From a virus, in the IMG/VR virus record IMGVR_UViG_3300046505_000234, positions 1-40,489 of that record: 40,489 nucleotides of DNA. One strand, given 5' to 3'. This document shows positions 1 to 8,033 of the stretch, one piece after another. How positions within the stretch are numbered: position 1 is the stretch's first letter; the number at the start of each line of letters is the position of its first letter. The translations under genes and the position numbers were made by a program. The notes under the pieces are model-generated. The model saw nothing but the letters and a program-made list of their open reading frames with translations. It made no database searches and was not told the DNA's origin.

Positions 1-28
1 TTGGACTCACGATCTCAGAAACGGCGCG
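1..28. repeat. Left copy of a 28-bp inverted repeat shared by both window ends
   Basis: The first 28 bases are the exact reverse complement of bases 40364-40391. The match reaches the very first base, so the true repeat may be longer. On the minus strand this copy encodes the last visible residues of the portal (SEIVSP). At the right end it covers the extreme 5' end of an open frame. It may be a DNA inversion or recombination site, or a fold-back assembly join. Confidence 0.75.
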
Positions 29-1093
29 CAACACCGGTTGCCCAGGAAAGAACTCTGCCAGCAACGGCGCATCAAAATGCTCCTGCAAGACCTCACTAAC
101 CGTCAACGAATCCCCGCGCGCGATCTGCATGAACGTCTCCATATGCGCACCGCCGGCGAGCGTACCGGAACCCGATTCAGCCAACATCGTCAAGAGCCCA
201 CCAGTCGCCACCAAAGTAATCTGCCGGTCAATGTACTCAATCCGTTCCTGAAACGGCGGGCGGTTCCCGCCGCCGTTCACGTACTTGATGTCACTACCAT
301 TCGGCAAATATCCGCGCCCGTCAGAGATCAACTGTTCAGCGATCTTCTGGTATTCCTCTGCCTTTGAATCCGGAGTGTTCGGCGGTCCAACCAGGAACAC
401 CGATGGAATCCCATAAACCTCAAGGAACGAATCCCAATCCTTCATAGCCAAAGTCCGGCCAAGATAGAGCATCGAAAGCAGCCGATTCAACGGGATCGTA
501 TCCAGAATTACGAAATTCGACGGATCAATCGGCATCCCGCGAAACCGACCGCTCACCGCGTTCTGATTATATTCCCAGTCACCGTACATTCCATCCCGCA
601 CCCAGAACCATTGCTCAACCGGCTCAAGCCGCTCGATCAAACCTGAATCCGAGTAATGTTTCTCCAAATGCGCATATCCACGGAAGAACCCGGAGAACAG
701 AAACGAAACCGCATCCCGCAAATTCTCAATCCGGTCATAAGCCTCCCGCAACATGGCAACCTGTTCATCCGCCAAGACGGTATCCGTCTTTGCGTTCTTT
801 GCGACCTTCTGTTCAAATCTTTGTCCGCTCTCAATCTCCGCCACCTGTCGGATATCCCAATCACAACTCAGCAATGCCGCTCGCCGCCGTTGAAGAACCG
901 AGAAGACCATCGCATCCGACCGCTCCATGAAATGGTAAAACCATTGTAAATCCGCATATTGCCCACGTTCCCCAGCATCCAGCAAAGCCAGCAACTTCTG
1001 CAGCGACATTCCCCGCAGGGGATTGTACTGATCCCTCCAGGAATTGTTCTTCTGGCTATAAATCTGAATCGGCATAGGTCCCATCATTCCCAT
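1..1093 (-). CDS. Phage portal protein, Mu gp29-like (DUF935), 3' end cut by window edge
   Basis: This frame has no stop before base 1, so only the N-terminal ~364 residues are present. I identify it from the DUF935/Mu gp29 pattern: an N-terminal 'NPLRGMSLQKLLALLDAGERG' helix, 'DWDI' after the early helical pair, 'GIPSVFLVGPP' in the middle, and 'GGLLTMLAESGSGTLAGG' before the 'FDAPLLAEFFPGQPVL' segment. Portals form the dodecameric DNA channel at a procapsid vertex and dock the terminase. I chose the ATG at 1093 because GGGGA sits just upstream and because the earlier in-frame TTG (1141) lies inside a dispersed repeat (1112-1149). The sequence after 'GQPVL' (RAVSEIVSP) does not look like the usual 'AYFE' continuation and falls exactly in the 28-bp end repeat, so the frame may be chimeric from there on. 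A dispersed repeat (789-822) also lies inside the gene. It is separated from the terminase by the intron and two accessory genes. Confidence 0.85.
   Translation of the reverse strand, partial: MGMMGPMPIQIYSQKNNSWRDQYNPLRGMSLQKLLALLDAGERGQYADLQWFYHFMERSDAMVFSVLQRRRAALLSCDWDIRQVAEIESGQRFEQKVAKNAKTDTVLADEQVAMLREAYDRIENLRDAVSFLFSGFFRGYAHLEKHYSDSGLIERLEPVEQWFWVRDGMYGDWEYNQNAVSGRFRGMPIDPSNFVILDTIPLNRLLSMLYLGRTLAMKDWDSFLEVYGIPSVFLVGPPNTPDSKAEEYQKIAEQLISDGRGYLPNGSDIKYVNGGGNRPPFQERIEYIDRQITLVATGGLLTMLAESGSGTLAGGAHMETFMQIARGDSLTVSEVLQEHFDAPLLAEFFPGQPVLRAVSEIVSP
789..822 (-). repeat. Dispersed repeat family A, copy inside the portal gene
   Basis: A 34-nt stretch (minus strand AAAGATTTGAACAGAAGG...) is nearly identical to 4534-4567 in the terminase gene and to 5712-5744 between DUF5681 and terminase. 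It is read in frame as QRFEQKVAKNAK. Confidence 0.7.
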
Positions 1094-1111
1094 AATTCCC
1101 CGCCGCAACAC

Positions 1112-1149
1112 TCGCGCCTGATTCGCGCTATTCGCGGCCAATCTTTCTT
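1112..1149 (-). repeat. Dispersed repeat family B at the portal/lipoprotein junction
   Basis: On the minus strand this is a run of GCGAAT(A/T)GCGCGAAT-type units preceded by GAAAGATTG. A close copy lies at 5671-5713 just upstream of the terminase start. It occupies the junction between the lipoprotein stop and the portal start. Confidence 0.65.
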
Positions 1150-1556
1150 CAATTTCCCGAAACCGTCACAACCTCCGGCGAAACAACCTGTTGCTGAACC
1201 ACCGTCGGCTCAACCGTCCGCGGCTGTTGCAGCGCCGTTGTCGCAATCTGGGACCCGTAGTACCAACCGATTCCCCACTTCCCGAGCCCGATAACCCCAT
1301 CCACGATCTTCTCCATCACCCCCGGCTCACGCGGTAACACATTCATCGGCGGCAGAATAGAAGCCACCTTGTATTCCGAAACGCCGGTATACGTGATCGT
1401 CATGTTCGTCCCCGTCACCGTCAGCAGATCCACGCTCCGTTGCTGATTGTAATAACTATCCAGCCCCTTATTCACATCCACCTTCTTGACCGTAGAAGCA
1501 CACCCGGCACACAAAACCATCGCCATCACTCCGATTGCACCAATCATCTGTTTCAT
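1149..1556 (-). CDS. Putative small lipoprotein between terminase and portal
   Basis: The 135-residue product starts MKQMIGAIGVMAMVL followed by CAGC, a short basic/hydrophobic signal ending in a cysteine that could be a (weak) lipobox. The mature part has an Asn/Thr-rich stretch (TGTNMTITYTG), a small hydrophobic Gly-rich segment (GVIGLGKWGIGWYYG) and a Gln/Val-rich tail. I chose the ATG at 1556 because AGGAG lies ~9 nt upstream; the in-frame ATG seven codons earlier has no ribosome site. It reads in the same direction as terminase and portal. I do not recognise the family. A phage spanin-like or superinfection-exclusion lipoprotein is possible, but nothing in the sequence proves it. Confidence 0.6.
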   Translation of the reverse strand: MKQMIGAIGVMAMVLCAGCASTVKKVDVNKGLDSYYNQQRSVDLLTVTGTNMTITYTGVSEYKVASILPPMNVLPREPGVMEKIVDGVIGLGKWGIGWYYGSQIATTALQQPRTVEPTVVQQQVVSPEVVTVSGN

Positions 1557-1734
1557 GTCCTGTATCTCCTGTTTCACGTCTCAGGTTTAACCCCACAGCC
1601 TTCAAAAGATGCACAGGAATCAACGGAAAGAGCAGAAAACGAAACAAAACCGACGAGAAGTCCTTGCTTTAACAGCCAAGAGTACTAGCATTTACCTAAG
1701 TCGAACGGACTCCAGCATTTCCGACATGTCTGTC

Positions 1735-1740
1735 TATAAT
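1735..1740 (+). promoter_or_regulatory. Perfect -10 box (TATAAT) ahead of the plus-strand membrane-protein gene
   Basis: TATAAT is followed 28 nt later by the start codon at 1768, with AGGAG at 1756-1760. No convincing -35 hexamer is seen at 16-18 nt spacing. The short leader fits the chosen start. Confidence 0.5.
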
Positions 1741-1767
1741 GCTATGGTTCGCGATAGGAGAAAGATG

Positions 1768-2361
1768 ATGAAAAAGGTATTGTGGATTGCCGTTGCACTT
1801 GGCGTGCTGACGGCATCCCTCGCGTGGTTTTACCCACGACGGAGCACCCATCAGGAAGCATTTCGACCGGACTTCATCGAAACAAATGGCGTTATCTTCA
1901 ATGTCAATGGCCCTCCCTTGGAAGGAACTGTGGAGAACATGACAAATCCCTGGCGCTTACTTCTCACGGTTCAAGGCAAAACAAATGGACTGAAAGAGGT
2001 GATCCTGACCGAAGCCAGGATCACCACCAAGGAGGGACAGACCGTTGACGTTCTGCCAAAAGAAAGATTGCGCATTCCATTCATTCCTGTGCCCAATGAT
2101 GGCACTGTCCGTGCGAGATCGTTTCTTGCAGAAGCGAAGAATCTACCTTTTCACAAAGATCAGACTCTAACCGTAAATATGAAATGGACTCTGGTTACAG
2201 ATCGATCAACGGATGAGTACACAACCGCGCTCCATCTCCGAGCGTTCCTTCATGACTGGTCGGGGCATGTGTCTCGCTGGCGGTTTACCAAAGACATGGA
2301 AAGACTCAAGGAATTGAAGAAAGAGGATAGAGATTTCGCGAATCGGCTCCCCGAGAACTGA
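1768..2361 (+). CDS. Putative membrane-anchored exported protein (moron-like), opposite to phage genes
   Basis: The 197-residue protein begins MKKVLWIAVALGVLTASLAWF, a typical uncleaved signal anchor, followed by a soluble domain with beta-rich patches (TNGVIFNVNGPPLEGTV, TVNMKWTLVTD) and a charged C-terminus (KDMERLKELKKEDRDF). The start is set by AGGAG 7 nt upstream; an ATG immediately before (1765) is also possible. It is transcribed against the terminase-portal operon from its own TATAAT box, which is how lysogenic-conversion genes are often placed. The last codons overlap the predicted 3' end of the group II intron, so the native C-terminus may have been altered by the intron. Family not recognised. 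Confidence 0.65.
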   Translation: MKKVLWIAVALGVLTASLAWFYPRRSTHQEAFRPDFIETNGVIFNVNGPPLEGTVENMTNPWRLLLTVQGKTNGLKEVILTEARITTKEGQTVDVLPKERLRIPFIPVPNDGTVRARSFLAEAKNLPFHKDQTLTVNMKWTLVTDRSTDEYTTALHLRAFLHDWSGHVSRWRFTKDMERLKELKKEDRDFANRLPEN

Positions 2362-2387
2362 CCCAATAGGCCAGCCCCGGGTGCCAC

Positions 2388-2421
2388 ACCACTGATCATG
2401 CGGGTCCGCAATCAGCGGTTC
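2388..2421 (-). ncRNA. Group II intron domain V catalytic hairpin
   Basis: Read on the minus strand, GAACCGCTGAT pairs with ATCAGTGGT, and the distal TGCGG...CCGCA closes the loop; the length is exactly 34 nt. The catalytic triad reads CGC. It overlaps only the spacer just after the reverse transcriptase stop codon, as usual for domain IV-encoded proteins. Confidence 0.85.
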
Positions 2422-2424
2422 CGG

Positions 2425-3693
2425 TCAGACGCGGGCCATTTGCCCATAGTGAAGAGTAATCCACAATTTACGAATGTCGGGAACTCCCTGTTCATGCAGC
2501 CGGCGGTTGTTCAGGGCACGTTGAAGAATACTGTTACTGCTCATCCTCCAATACCCTTTGCGGCTTCGCGTAGCCATGTGTACTTCCTCGCGGCGAATGC
2601 CCAAGGCCAGTAGATGGCGTCGGCGAGTCCGGGGCTGTTTCCATTGCTTCCAGTAGTACAACCGCACTCTTCGCCTGACCCATTCATCCAGTTCCAGCAC
2701 TCCTGTGTAGGTGTGACTGATTCCGAAGTAATTGAGCCAGCCGGTGACATAGCGGCGCAGTTCGTCTATGACATCCTGCACACTGTGTCCCCGATTGCGT
2801 CGGGTGATTTCTCGCACCCTTCGCTTGAAGCGTGTCAGAGCCTTGGCAGTCCATACCACTTTCCCAACTGCTCCGATCTGGAATCCCAGAAAGGCACATT
2901 GCTTGAGCGGCGCGGATTTGCTTTTCGCCCTGTTGACTACCAGTTTCAGCCGTCCTTCGACGAATCGAGTCAGACTCGCCATCACCCGTTCAGCCGCCTT
3001 CGCGCTTCTGACCATGACAAGAAAGTCGTCAGCATAACGGGCAAAACGATGCCCGCGCTTTTCGAGTTCCTTGTCCAAAGGGTCTAGCGTGATGTTGGCC
3101 AGCAGAGGTGACAGCGGTCCGCCCTGCGGCACTCCTTGAGTCGTAGCCTCGCGGGTGCCGTCTGGCAGAACCACTCCGGCTTCAAGGTAACGGTGGATTA
3201 GACCCAAGACCCGTCGGTCGTGAATCTTCCCCCGCAACTGCCCCATCAGCCGTTCATGGTTGACCGTATCGAAGAAGGACTTTAGGTCGCAGTCCACCGC
3301 ATGGCGGCGTCCCTCTTTCCAGCAGGTTTCCACTGCCCGCACCGCTTGATGCGCGTTGCGGCCTTCGCGGAAACCGTAGCTTTGTTGACTGAACCCGCCT
3401 TCGAATCGCGGATTCAGCACTTGCGCCAACGCCTGCTGAATCACTCGATCCAGCACAGTCGGCACTCCCAGCGGACGTTGCGTTCCGTCGGGTTTGGGAA
3501 TGAACACCCGGCGCACTGGCGCCGGACGGTATGTTCCCGCCATGAGTGCAGAGTGAATGCGTGGCCAGTGCTTCCGGTGAAATACCGGAAACGCCTCGAC
3601 TGTCATCCCGTCAATGCCCGGTGCGCCTGCGTTGGCTTTGACTCGTCGCCAAGCCTTTTGCAGGTTTTCCGGATCAAGGACTTGCTCTATCAT
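2425..3693 (-). CDS. ltrA: Group II intron-encoded reverse transcriptase/maturase
   Basis: The 422-residue protein splices its host intron RNA (maturase) and copies it into DNA during retrohoming. Visible landmarks: RT0/RT1 region 'AGAPGIDGMTVE', 'FIPKPDG..RPLGVPTV.DR..Q', 'QSYGFREGR..H.A', then 'DCDLKSFFDTVNH' (first catalytic Asp), 'GVPQGGPLSPLLANI', and the catalytic 'RYADDFLVM' box. The C-terminal maturase domain X (GIIM) includes 'YVTGWLNYFGI'. There is no C-terminal HNH endonuclease; the protein ends soon after domain X, so mobility would be endonuclease-independent, typically priming on replication forks. It is encoded in intron domain IV, with domain V immediately downstream. The frame is intact, so the element may be active. 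Confidence 0.95.
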   Translation of the reverse strand: MIEQVLDPENLQKAWRRVKANAGAPGIDGMTVEAFPVFHRKHWPRIHSALMAGTYRPAPVRRVFIPKPDGTQRPLGVPTVLDRVIQQALAQVLNPRFEGGFSQQSYGFREGRNAHQAVRAVETCWKEGRRHAVDCDLKSFFDTVNHERLMGQLRGKIHDRRVLGLIHRYLEAGVVLPDGTREATTQGVPQGGPLSPLLANITLDPLDKELEKRGHRFARYADDFLVMVRSAKAAERVMASLTRFVEGRLKLVVNRAKSKSAPLKQCAFLGFQIGAVGKVVWTAKALTRFKRRVREITRRNRGHSVQDVIDELRRYVTGWLNYFGISHTYTGVLELDEWVRRRVRLYYWKQWKQPRTRRRHLLALGIRREEVHMATRSRKGYWRMSSNSILQRALNNRRLHEQGVPDIRKLWITLHYGQMARV

Positions 3694-4259
3694 GGTTTCC
3701 TCCTGAACGTTCCCATGCTTCCCTCCGTGGCGGCTCTCATCGTTGCCTCGCCTTTCCCGGCGTCATTGGCTTCGATGTCCTCCACAGGGTCGGATCGTTC
3801 CTGTTCGGTTTGGCCCTTTATGGCATCAAGTCTTCCGGTGTCTATGTTTACGGGCATTTCTCAGCCCCCGGCTTGTTAACCATTACTATGGCCGCTGCTG
3901 ACTCCCCTCCAGGTTGCCCCGTTGGGGTCTCCCCAGGTAAGAGCGCGTTGCTTCCCGGCACGACCGCCGCATTTACCTCCGCGACTGAACCAGCGACTTC
4001 GTTGCGTGGTGCCCCTTCGTCGCATCGCGTCGGCCTTTATATGCGGTTCTTGTTCATCGGCCCGCCGGTTTCCTCTAGCCTTCCTTCCCCCGGTTGGTTA
4101 CCCTTCCAGAGTTGGCTTCAAGTAGTAGTTATGTTTTCATGTTTCCATGAATGGTTCTCCTACAAGAGACTTTCACTCTATTTACAACGCGCCCATGCTG
4201 GGCGCACACCAACCGTTCGACCGTACGCGGTGAACCGCTCCGGTCAAGGCCGGCGTACC

Positions 4260-5654
4260 TCACCCACTCAACACTCGCTCCCGTCTCCTAGTCCGTGTCG
4301 TCAATATCCGTCCGTGTCCCAGTACCCTCAACATCCTCCCGCAACTCTCCGTTTCCCATCTCCGATGATTCGCCAGCGCAAGCGCCATCACGCAATCATC
4401 ATGATATCCCGCCGGTGCCCCATACGTAATATTCCCCGAAGCCGAAATCTGATACTCATACCTCTTCATCTCATTCGTCAAAATATCCCAATGCGAAGCA
4501 TTGCCCTGAGCCTGTCGAACGGGCACTCCATCCTTTGCGTCCTTCGCGATCTTCTGTTCAATTCTTTCTTCCTGACCACTGAACACCGAACACTGAACAC
4601 TCCCGGCCGGCCACGACACTCGTCCTTGCTCTACGGCCACAATGAGCCTCTGCACCAACTCCGTCTTGCTCACCGCCGTAAACTTGAACCCCTCGATATC
4701 ACCATGCAGTCTCTTCAAATCATCGAAGATCGGATCTCCAACACCGGAAGCATCCAGAATCAATCTCCCCCTAAATTTCCGGACGAATGCCAGTATCCGT
4801 TCTTTTTGAATCGGCCAATCCAGATGATTGAACCGTTCCATGGCAAAGCATCGCCCCGTCTCCGCATCCATCGCGATCAATACAGTCCAATCCGTATGCT
4901 TCGCCACATCACAGCCGACAACTACATTCCTCACGCATTCAGGTTTCAGGTGTCCGCCTTCATCCTTGATGAGACACCCTTCAATATTCCTGAAAACTCC
5001 CGCGCTATCTTCCAGGAACTCCGCCTCATATTCCTGCCGGAAAACATCCGCAGGCAATGTCCGCTTCGCTTCCTCCCATTCCTTCGCTGGAAAGTAGGGG
5101 GATGCGTTACTCGGAAACCTGAAACTTGCATAATCCTTCTCGCTGGGATCGAGCCCACGGGTAAAGAGATCGTAGAACCAGTTGCGACCTTTCGGCGTAC
5201 TGACAAACACTGCCCATCCAAGCGTCTGGGCTATTGTCGGACGTAGAACATAATGCCAAACGTCCTGGGGAATAGATGCCGCCTCATCAATCACAAGTCC
5301 GTGAAATCCGAATCCGCGAATGTTGTCGGGATTATCAGCGGACAAGAACCAGACTCGTACCGGTCCAGCCGGACCGGCAAACTCCACCCGCGACGGCGCG
5401 CGTCCCGAAACCTGAATGAACCCATCCGCTATCGTCTTGAACGCCTCAATTCCACGTTCGGCGACATTGTAAGTCGGGGCGACCCAACCATAATCACCAG
5501 CGCATTCACATCCGCCTCTATCCAACAATTCCGCCGCCAGGCAAAGCGTTTTGCCAAATCGTCTGCCGGTACAAACACTCCGGAATCTTACGCCGCGTGC
5601 CCGGTGTATCTCCAATTGCGCAGGATGCGGCTGATAGTTCAGGGTAATCGCCAT
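4260..5654 (-). CDS. Phage terminase large subunit
   Basis: The 464-residue ATPase-nuclease packages phage DNA into procapsids through the portal. The N-terminal ATPase has a Walker A-like 'GRRFGKT' (residues ~31-37), 'WVAPTY', and Walker B 'HGLVIDEAA' followed by 'FVSTPKGRNWFYDLF' (motif III). The C-terminal RNase H-fold nuclease has 'VVGCDVAKHTDWTV', 'LILDASGVGDPI' and 'GYHDDCVMALALA', giving the three acidic positions. Between 'VSWPAG' and 'HWDILTNEM' lies a ~35-residue insert (nt ~4497-4603) made of dispersed repeat sequence (QEERIEQKIAKDAK, then PVRQAQGNA). It is in frame, so the gene is probably functional. It follows the DUF5681 gene by ~98 bp and precedes the group II intron by 52 bp. 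Confidence 0.95.
   Translation of the reverse strand: MAITLNYQPHPAQLEIHRARGVRFRSVCTGRRFGKTLCLAAELLDRGGCECAGDYGWVAPTYNVAERGIEAFKTIADGFIQVSGRAPSRVEFAGPAGPVRVWFLSADNPDNIRGFGFHGLVIDEAASIPQDVWHYVLRPTIAQTLGWAVFVSTPKGRNWFYDLFTRGLDPSEKDYASFRFPSNASPYFPAKEWEEAKRTLPADVFRQEYEAEFLEDSAGVFRNIEGCLIKDEGGHLKPECVRNVVVGCDVAKHTDWTVLIAMDAETGRCFAMERFNHLDWPIQKERILAFVRKFRGRLILDASGVGDPIFDDLKRLHGDIEGFKFTAVSKTELVQRLIVAVEQGRVSWPAGSVQCSVFSGQEERIEQKIAKDAKDGVPVRQAQGNASHWDILTNEMKRYEYQISASGNITYGAPAGYHDDCVMALALANHRRWETESCGRMLRVLGHGRILTTRTRRRERVLSG
4497..4603 (-). repeat. Composite dispersed repeat inserted in frame in the terminase gene
   Basis: Three repeat-like blocks are stacked: a GTTCAGTGTTCGGTGTTCAG tandem-like run (~4577-4600), a family A copy (4534-4567), and the CGTTCGACAGGCTCAGGGCA block (~4502-4524), a short repeat of a kind seen in many environmental bacterial genomes. 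The total preserves the reading frame. Confidence 0.65.
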
Positions 5655-5670
5655 TCTGGTCTCCGAACAT

Positions 5671-5746
5671 TCGCGTCTTATTCGCGCAATTCGCGGGCAA
5701 TCTTTTCTTTCTTCGCTACCTTCGCGCTCTTCTGTTCAAATCTTCT
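5671..5746 (-). repeat. Dispersed repeats A and B in the DUF5681-terminase gap
   Basis: Family B (5671-5713) and family A (5712-5744) lie side by side in the 98-bp gap between the two packaging genes. This is the only non-coding site here in which both families are adjacent; elsewhere they are separate. Confidence 0.65.
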
Positions 5747-5752
5747 TCTTTA

Positions 5753-6118
5753 TCACGGGTCAATTTTCCGGCGGCCATCATCCCCAGCAACAAATTCACT
5801 TTCCGGCACGTCCGTCATCTGTCGTCGGTCCTCAGTAGTCTCCTTCTCGGCGTCCCCGCCGAGTAGCGATCTCCACTGAATCACGCCGTCATGATCGAAA
5901 GACAACTTCGATTCCCTGGGCAGTAAAGGCATAATCACCGTCTTGAAGAACCGAACCGGATTTCCTTGAAAGTCCTTTTCCAACGCCGCAATCAAAGCCT
6001 TCTGATTCTTCTTCCTAGCCAGCAGCTTATCCAAACTCGCCAGCGCCATAATCCGACCACCGTAACTACCTTTTGGCCTTCCGTTGGTATTCCCTGATTC
6101 ACCTGCCTGAAATTTCAT
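5753..6118 (-). CDS. DUF5681-domain protein, likely small terminase/packaging partner
   Basis: The 121-residue product opens with MKFQAGESGNTNGRPKG, the glycine/asparagine motif that defines DUF5681, a short domain found in phage proteins encoded directly upstream of large terminases. A helical middle (ALASLDKLLARKKNQKALIAALEKDF) follows and then 'FFKTVIMPLLPRE'. The acidic C-terminal part (EKETTEDRRQMTDVPESEF) looks like added repeat-derived sequence. I chose the ATG at 6118, with AGGTGAGA just upstream, over the longer frame starting at 6193. Role in DNA recognition for packaging is inferred from domain and position. Confidence 0.7.
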   Translation of the reverse strand: MKFQAGESGNTNGRPKGSYGGRIMALASLDKLLARKKNQKALIAALEKDFQGNPVRFFKTVIMPLLPRESKLSFDHDGVIQWRSLLGGDAEKETTEDRRQMTDVPESEFVAGDDGRRKIDP

Positions 6119-6314
6119 ATTCTCACCTGATCTTTCACTATTAACCTCTGTATAATGCACAGGAATCAACTGCTCCCCACGGCCTCGCGCCATGGGAACA
6201 CCAAATTCTCGGCGGCGATAATCAAGAAGGGAATCCGAATTGACAGGTAGGCCCGAGGGGAGTACCCATCTTCACGGAAGGATGCTATTCTTGAGAAGCG
6301 ACACTGGATTCGCG

Positions 6315-6794
6315 ATGGATACAATGAAACAAATGATCTCTATAATCTGCCTGCCTGTGTTACTCACCGGCTGCGCTTTGTTCCCACTGGAGTATCCGTA
6401 TCAACGGCACATTTTGAATATTTCCAACACAACCTCCCAAGCACAATTCGTCTGTCCAAAACATTCACATCTCTTTAGATTCGTGATCGGAATTCCATAC
6501 GAGAATGGGAAACCTAATTATGTACGCCAAGCCCCACAATTGTCCGGCATTGTTCAAGTCTATAACGGAACCAACATCATGCAAACACTACCCATCCGCG
6601 AAGAGACACTCGAGACCTGCAATTGGCTACCCCAGGAAGAACATCTGGATGGCTTTGCAGTCGATTGGCCGACAACCATAACAAACATGGTGCCCGGAAA
6701 GACATATGACATCCGCGTGAATATACCTGAACTTCCTAAGACACCACTATCGTTATGGATGGAATTCCTCAGCGATGGATTACAGCCTCACTAA
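6315..6794 (+). CDS. Putative lipoprotein on the plus strand (moron-like)
   Basis: The protein (~159 residues) starts MDTMKQMISIICLPVLLTGC, a clear type II signal peptide with lipobox LTGC, so it should be lipidated and exported. The mature part is Asn/Thr-rich (LNISNTTSQAQF, YNGTNIMQTL, TNMVPGKTYDIRVNIPEL) and resembles small beta-sandwich surface proteins of Verrucomicrobiota. The start may be ATG 6315 or 6324; neither has a strong ribosome site. It stands alone and opposite to the neighbouring packaging genes. Family and function are unknown; a role in altering the host surface is a guess from location. Confidence 0.6.
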   Translation: MDTMKQMISIICLPVLLTGCALFPLEYPYQRHILNISNTTSQAQFVCPKHSHLFRFVIGIPYENGKPNYVRQAPQLSGIVQVYNGTNIMQTLPIREETLETCNWLPQEEHLDGFAVDWPTTITNMVPGKTYDIRVNIPELPKTPLSLWMEFLSDGLQPH

Positions 6795-7198
6795 CGCCAC
6801 TACGCTCCGGGCCTGTCACGCATCGTGCTTGCCCTACGGGCGGCACGCTGCGCGCCAGGCCCTACGCTACGTTACCCCCTCCGCGCATCGAGCGTCGTCT
6901 GCTCCCTCGTTCAGCCTCCACCGGCGACGCAATAAATGCGACGCCGGTTCCGTCCTCTCTCCCTCGCAGCCAACACTCCATGCGCTACGCCCCAATACAA
7001 AGCGGAATGCGGCCTTCATGAGTCGTTCCGGTTCTCCGCGCCTACGTCGCTCCGCCCCGGCCCGACACATCAAGGCCGCTTATTATTCTTCACGCCACAC
7101 GCGCCGCTAGTCGCGGACGCTGTGCGGCTCCCGACGCTACGCACTGTCACGCCGCCTGCTAAAAGCAGGCCAGGCGTCGTGCCAGCGCTCCGCTAAAG

Positions 7199-7228
7199 CG
7201 GTGTTCGGCCTACGGCCTCACCTGAACG
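7199..7228. repeat. Palindromic 30-nt repeat, copy 1
   Basis: It starts CGGTGTTCGGCC and ends CTCACCTGAACG, with a GGCC-TAC-GGCC hairpin inside and GTTC/GAAC and GGTG/CACC arms. Copy 2 at 8004-8033 differs only in the loop (TTT). Confidence 0.7.
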
Positions 7229-8003
7229 CAGTTGCCATGCCGTGCGTCCTCCGCGCAAGCGCTCCGGAAACACGGCATCGCAACTGCTCCTGATAGACGC
7301 TCCGCTCCACAGCGCCTCGTCTGGCCGACTACGCCGTGCGGAACGTCTACGCCGTACCGCCCGTCTCGCGTCCAGCCAAGGCCCTGTTCCCGCTCCGCGT
7401 TGCGCGCCTGTCGGCGCTTAGCGGCCTGCTACGCAGTGCCGCCAGATCCATGAAGCAAACGATTACGATTCATCCACCGGCACAGCAGGGAATCGCGTTC
7501 GTCTACGTCGCCCACGATACCCAGCCGTGCCTGCCGTCCAACAAACCAATAGGATCGAGTCTTCTCTCACTCCGAAATCCAATACCTCGATCTCTCTACT
7601 CTGAAATATTTAATCTGATATCTGGAATCGTCCCCCAGACCCCACCGTCACGGCGTCTGCGTACGCACACGCCGCGCCGGTCCCCAACTACCCCCTCCGC
7701 CGCCATTCCGTCGCTGTCGCCGTCTCCAGCCCTTGCAGTTACGGCGCGAAATACGCGCCGACACTGCTGCGTGCTTCCGTCGTCGTCATCGTCGGATTCG
7801 CGGCTCCGCCCCAAAACCCCCAGCGAGCGCGCCGGGATGCTCTCGCGGTCAAGGCTACGCCTTCACCGCTTCGCCGCGTCGACCGCCCGCCTCTACAACA
7901 GCCCCTGAGTCCCCGCTGTTGACGGCGGTCGTTCGTCGCGGACATGCCTCCAGTCGCACTTCGCTGCCCCAAAAGAAGACCCCCTCACTACGTTCGCCCC
8001 AAT

Positions 8004-8033
8004 CGGTGTTCGGCCTTTGGCCTCACCTGAACG
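8004..8033. repeat. Palindromic 30-nt repeat, copy 2
   Basis: Same as 7199-7228 apart from the loop change TAC to TTT. The loop-only difference with intact stems is what a selected hairpin would show, though two copies are too few to prove it. Confidence 0.7.

Larger units (their letters stand above)
2342..4207 (-). mobile_element. Group II intron with reverse transcriptase, complete
   Basis: The intron RNA is on the minus strand. Its 5' end at 4207 reads GTGCGCCCAGCATGGGCG, which matches the conserved group II start (GUGYG, with the extended GUGCGCCCAG of well-known bacterial introns). Domain V is a canonical 34-nt hairpin at 2388-2421, followed by a domain VI-like hairpin (about 2349-2387) and an approximate 3' end near 2342-2350. 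The reverse transcriptase lies in domain IV. Total length is ~1.86 kb. It sits 52 bp downstream of the terminase stop, in the same orientation as the phage late genes, so it would be co-transcribed and spliced from that RNA. The exact 3' splice site is uncertain by about ten bases. Confidence 0.88.

Noticed and set aside
3810-5246. A 478-residue plus-strand open frame
   Set aside because: It is antisense to the group II intron 5' part and the terminase gene and has no recognisable domain; the minus strand carries clear terminase motifs.
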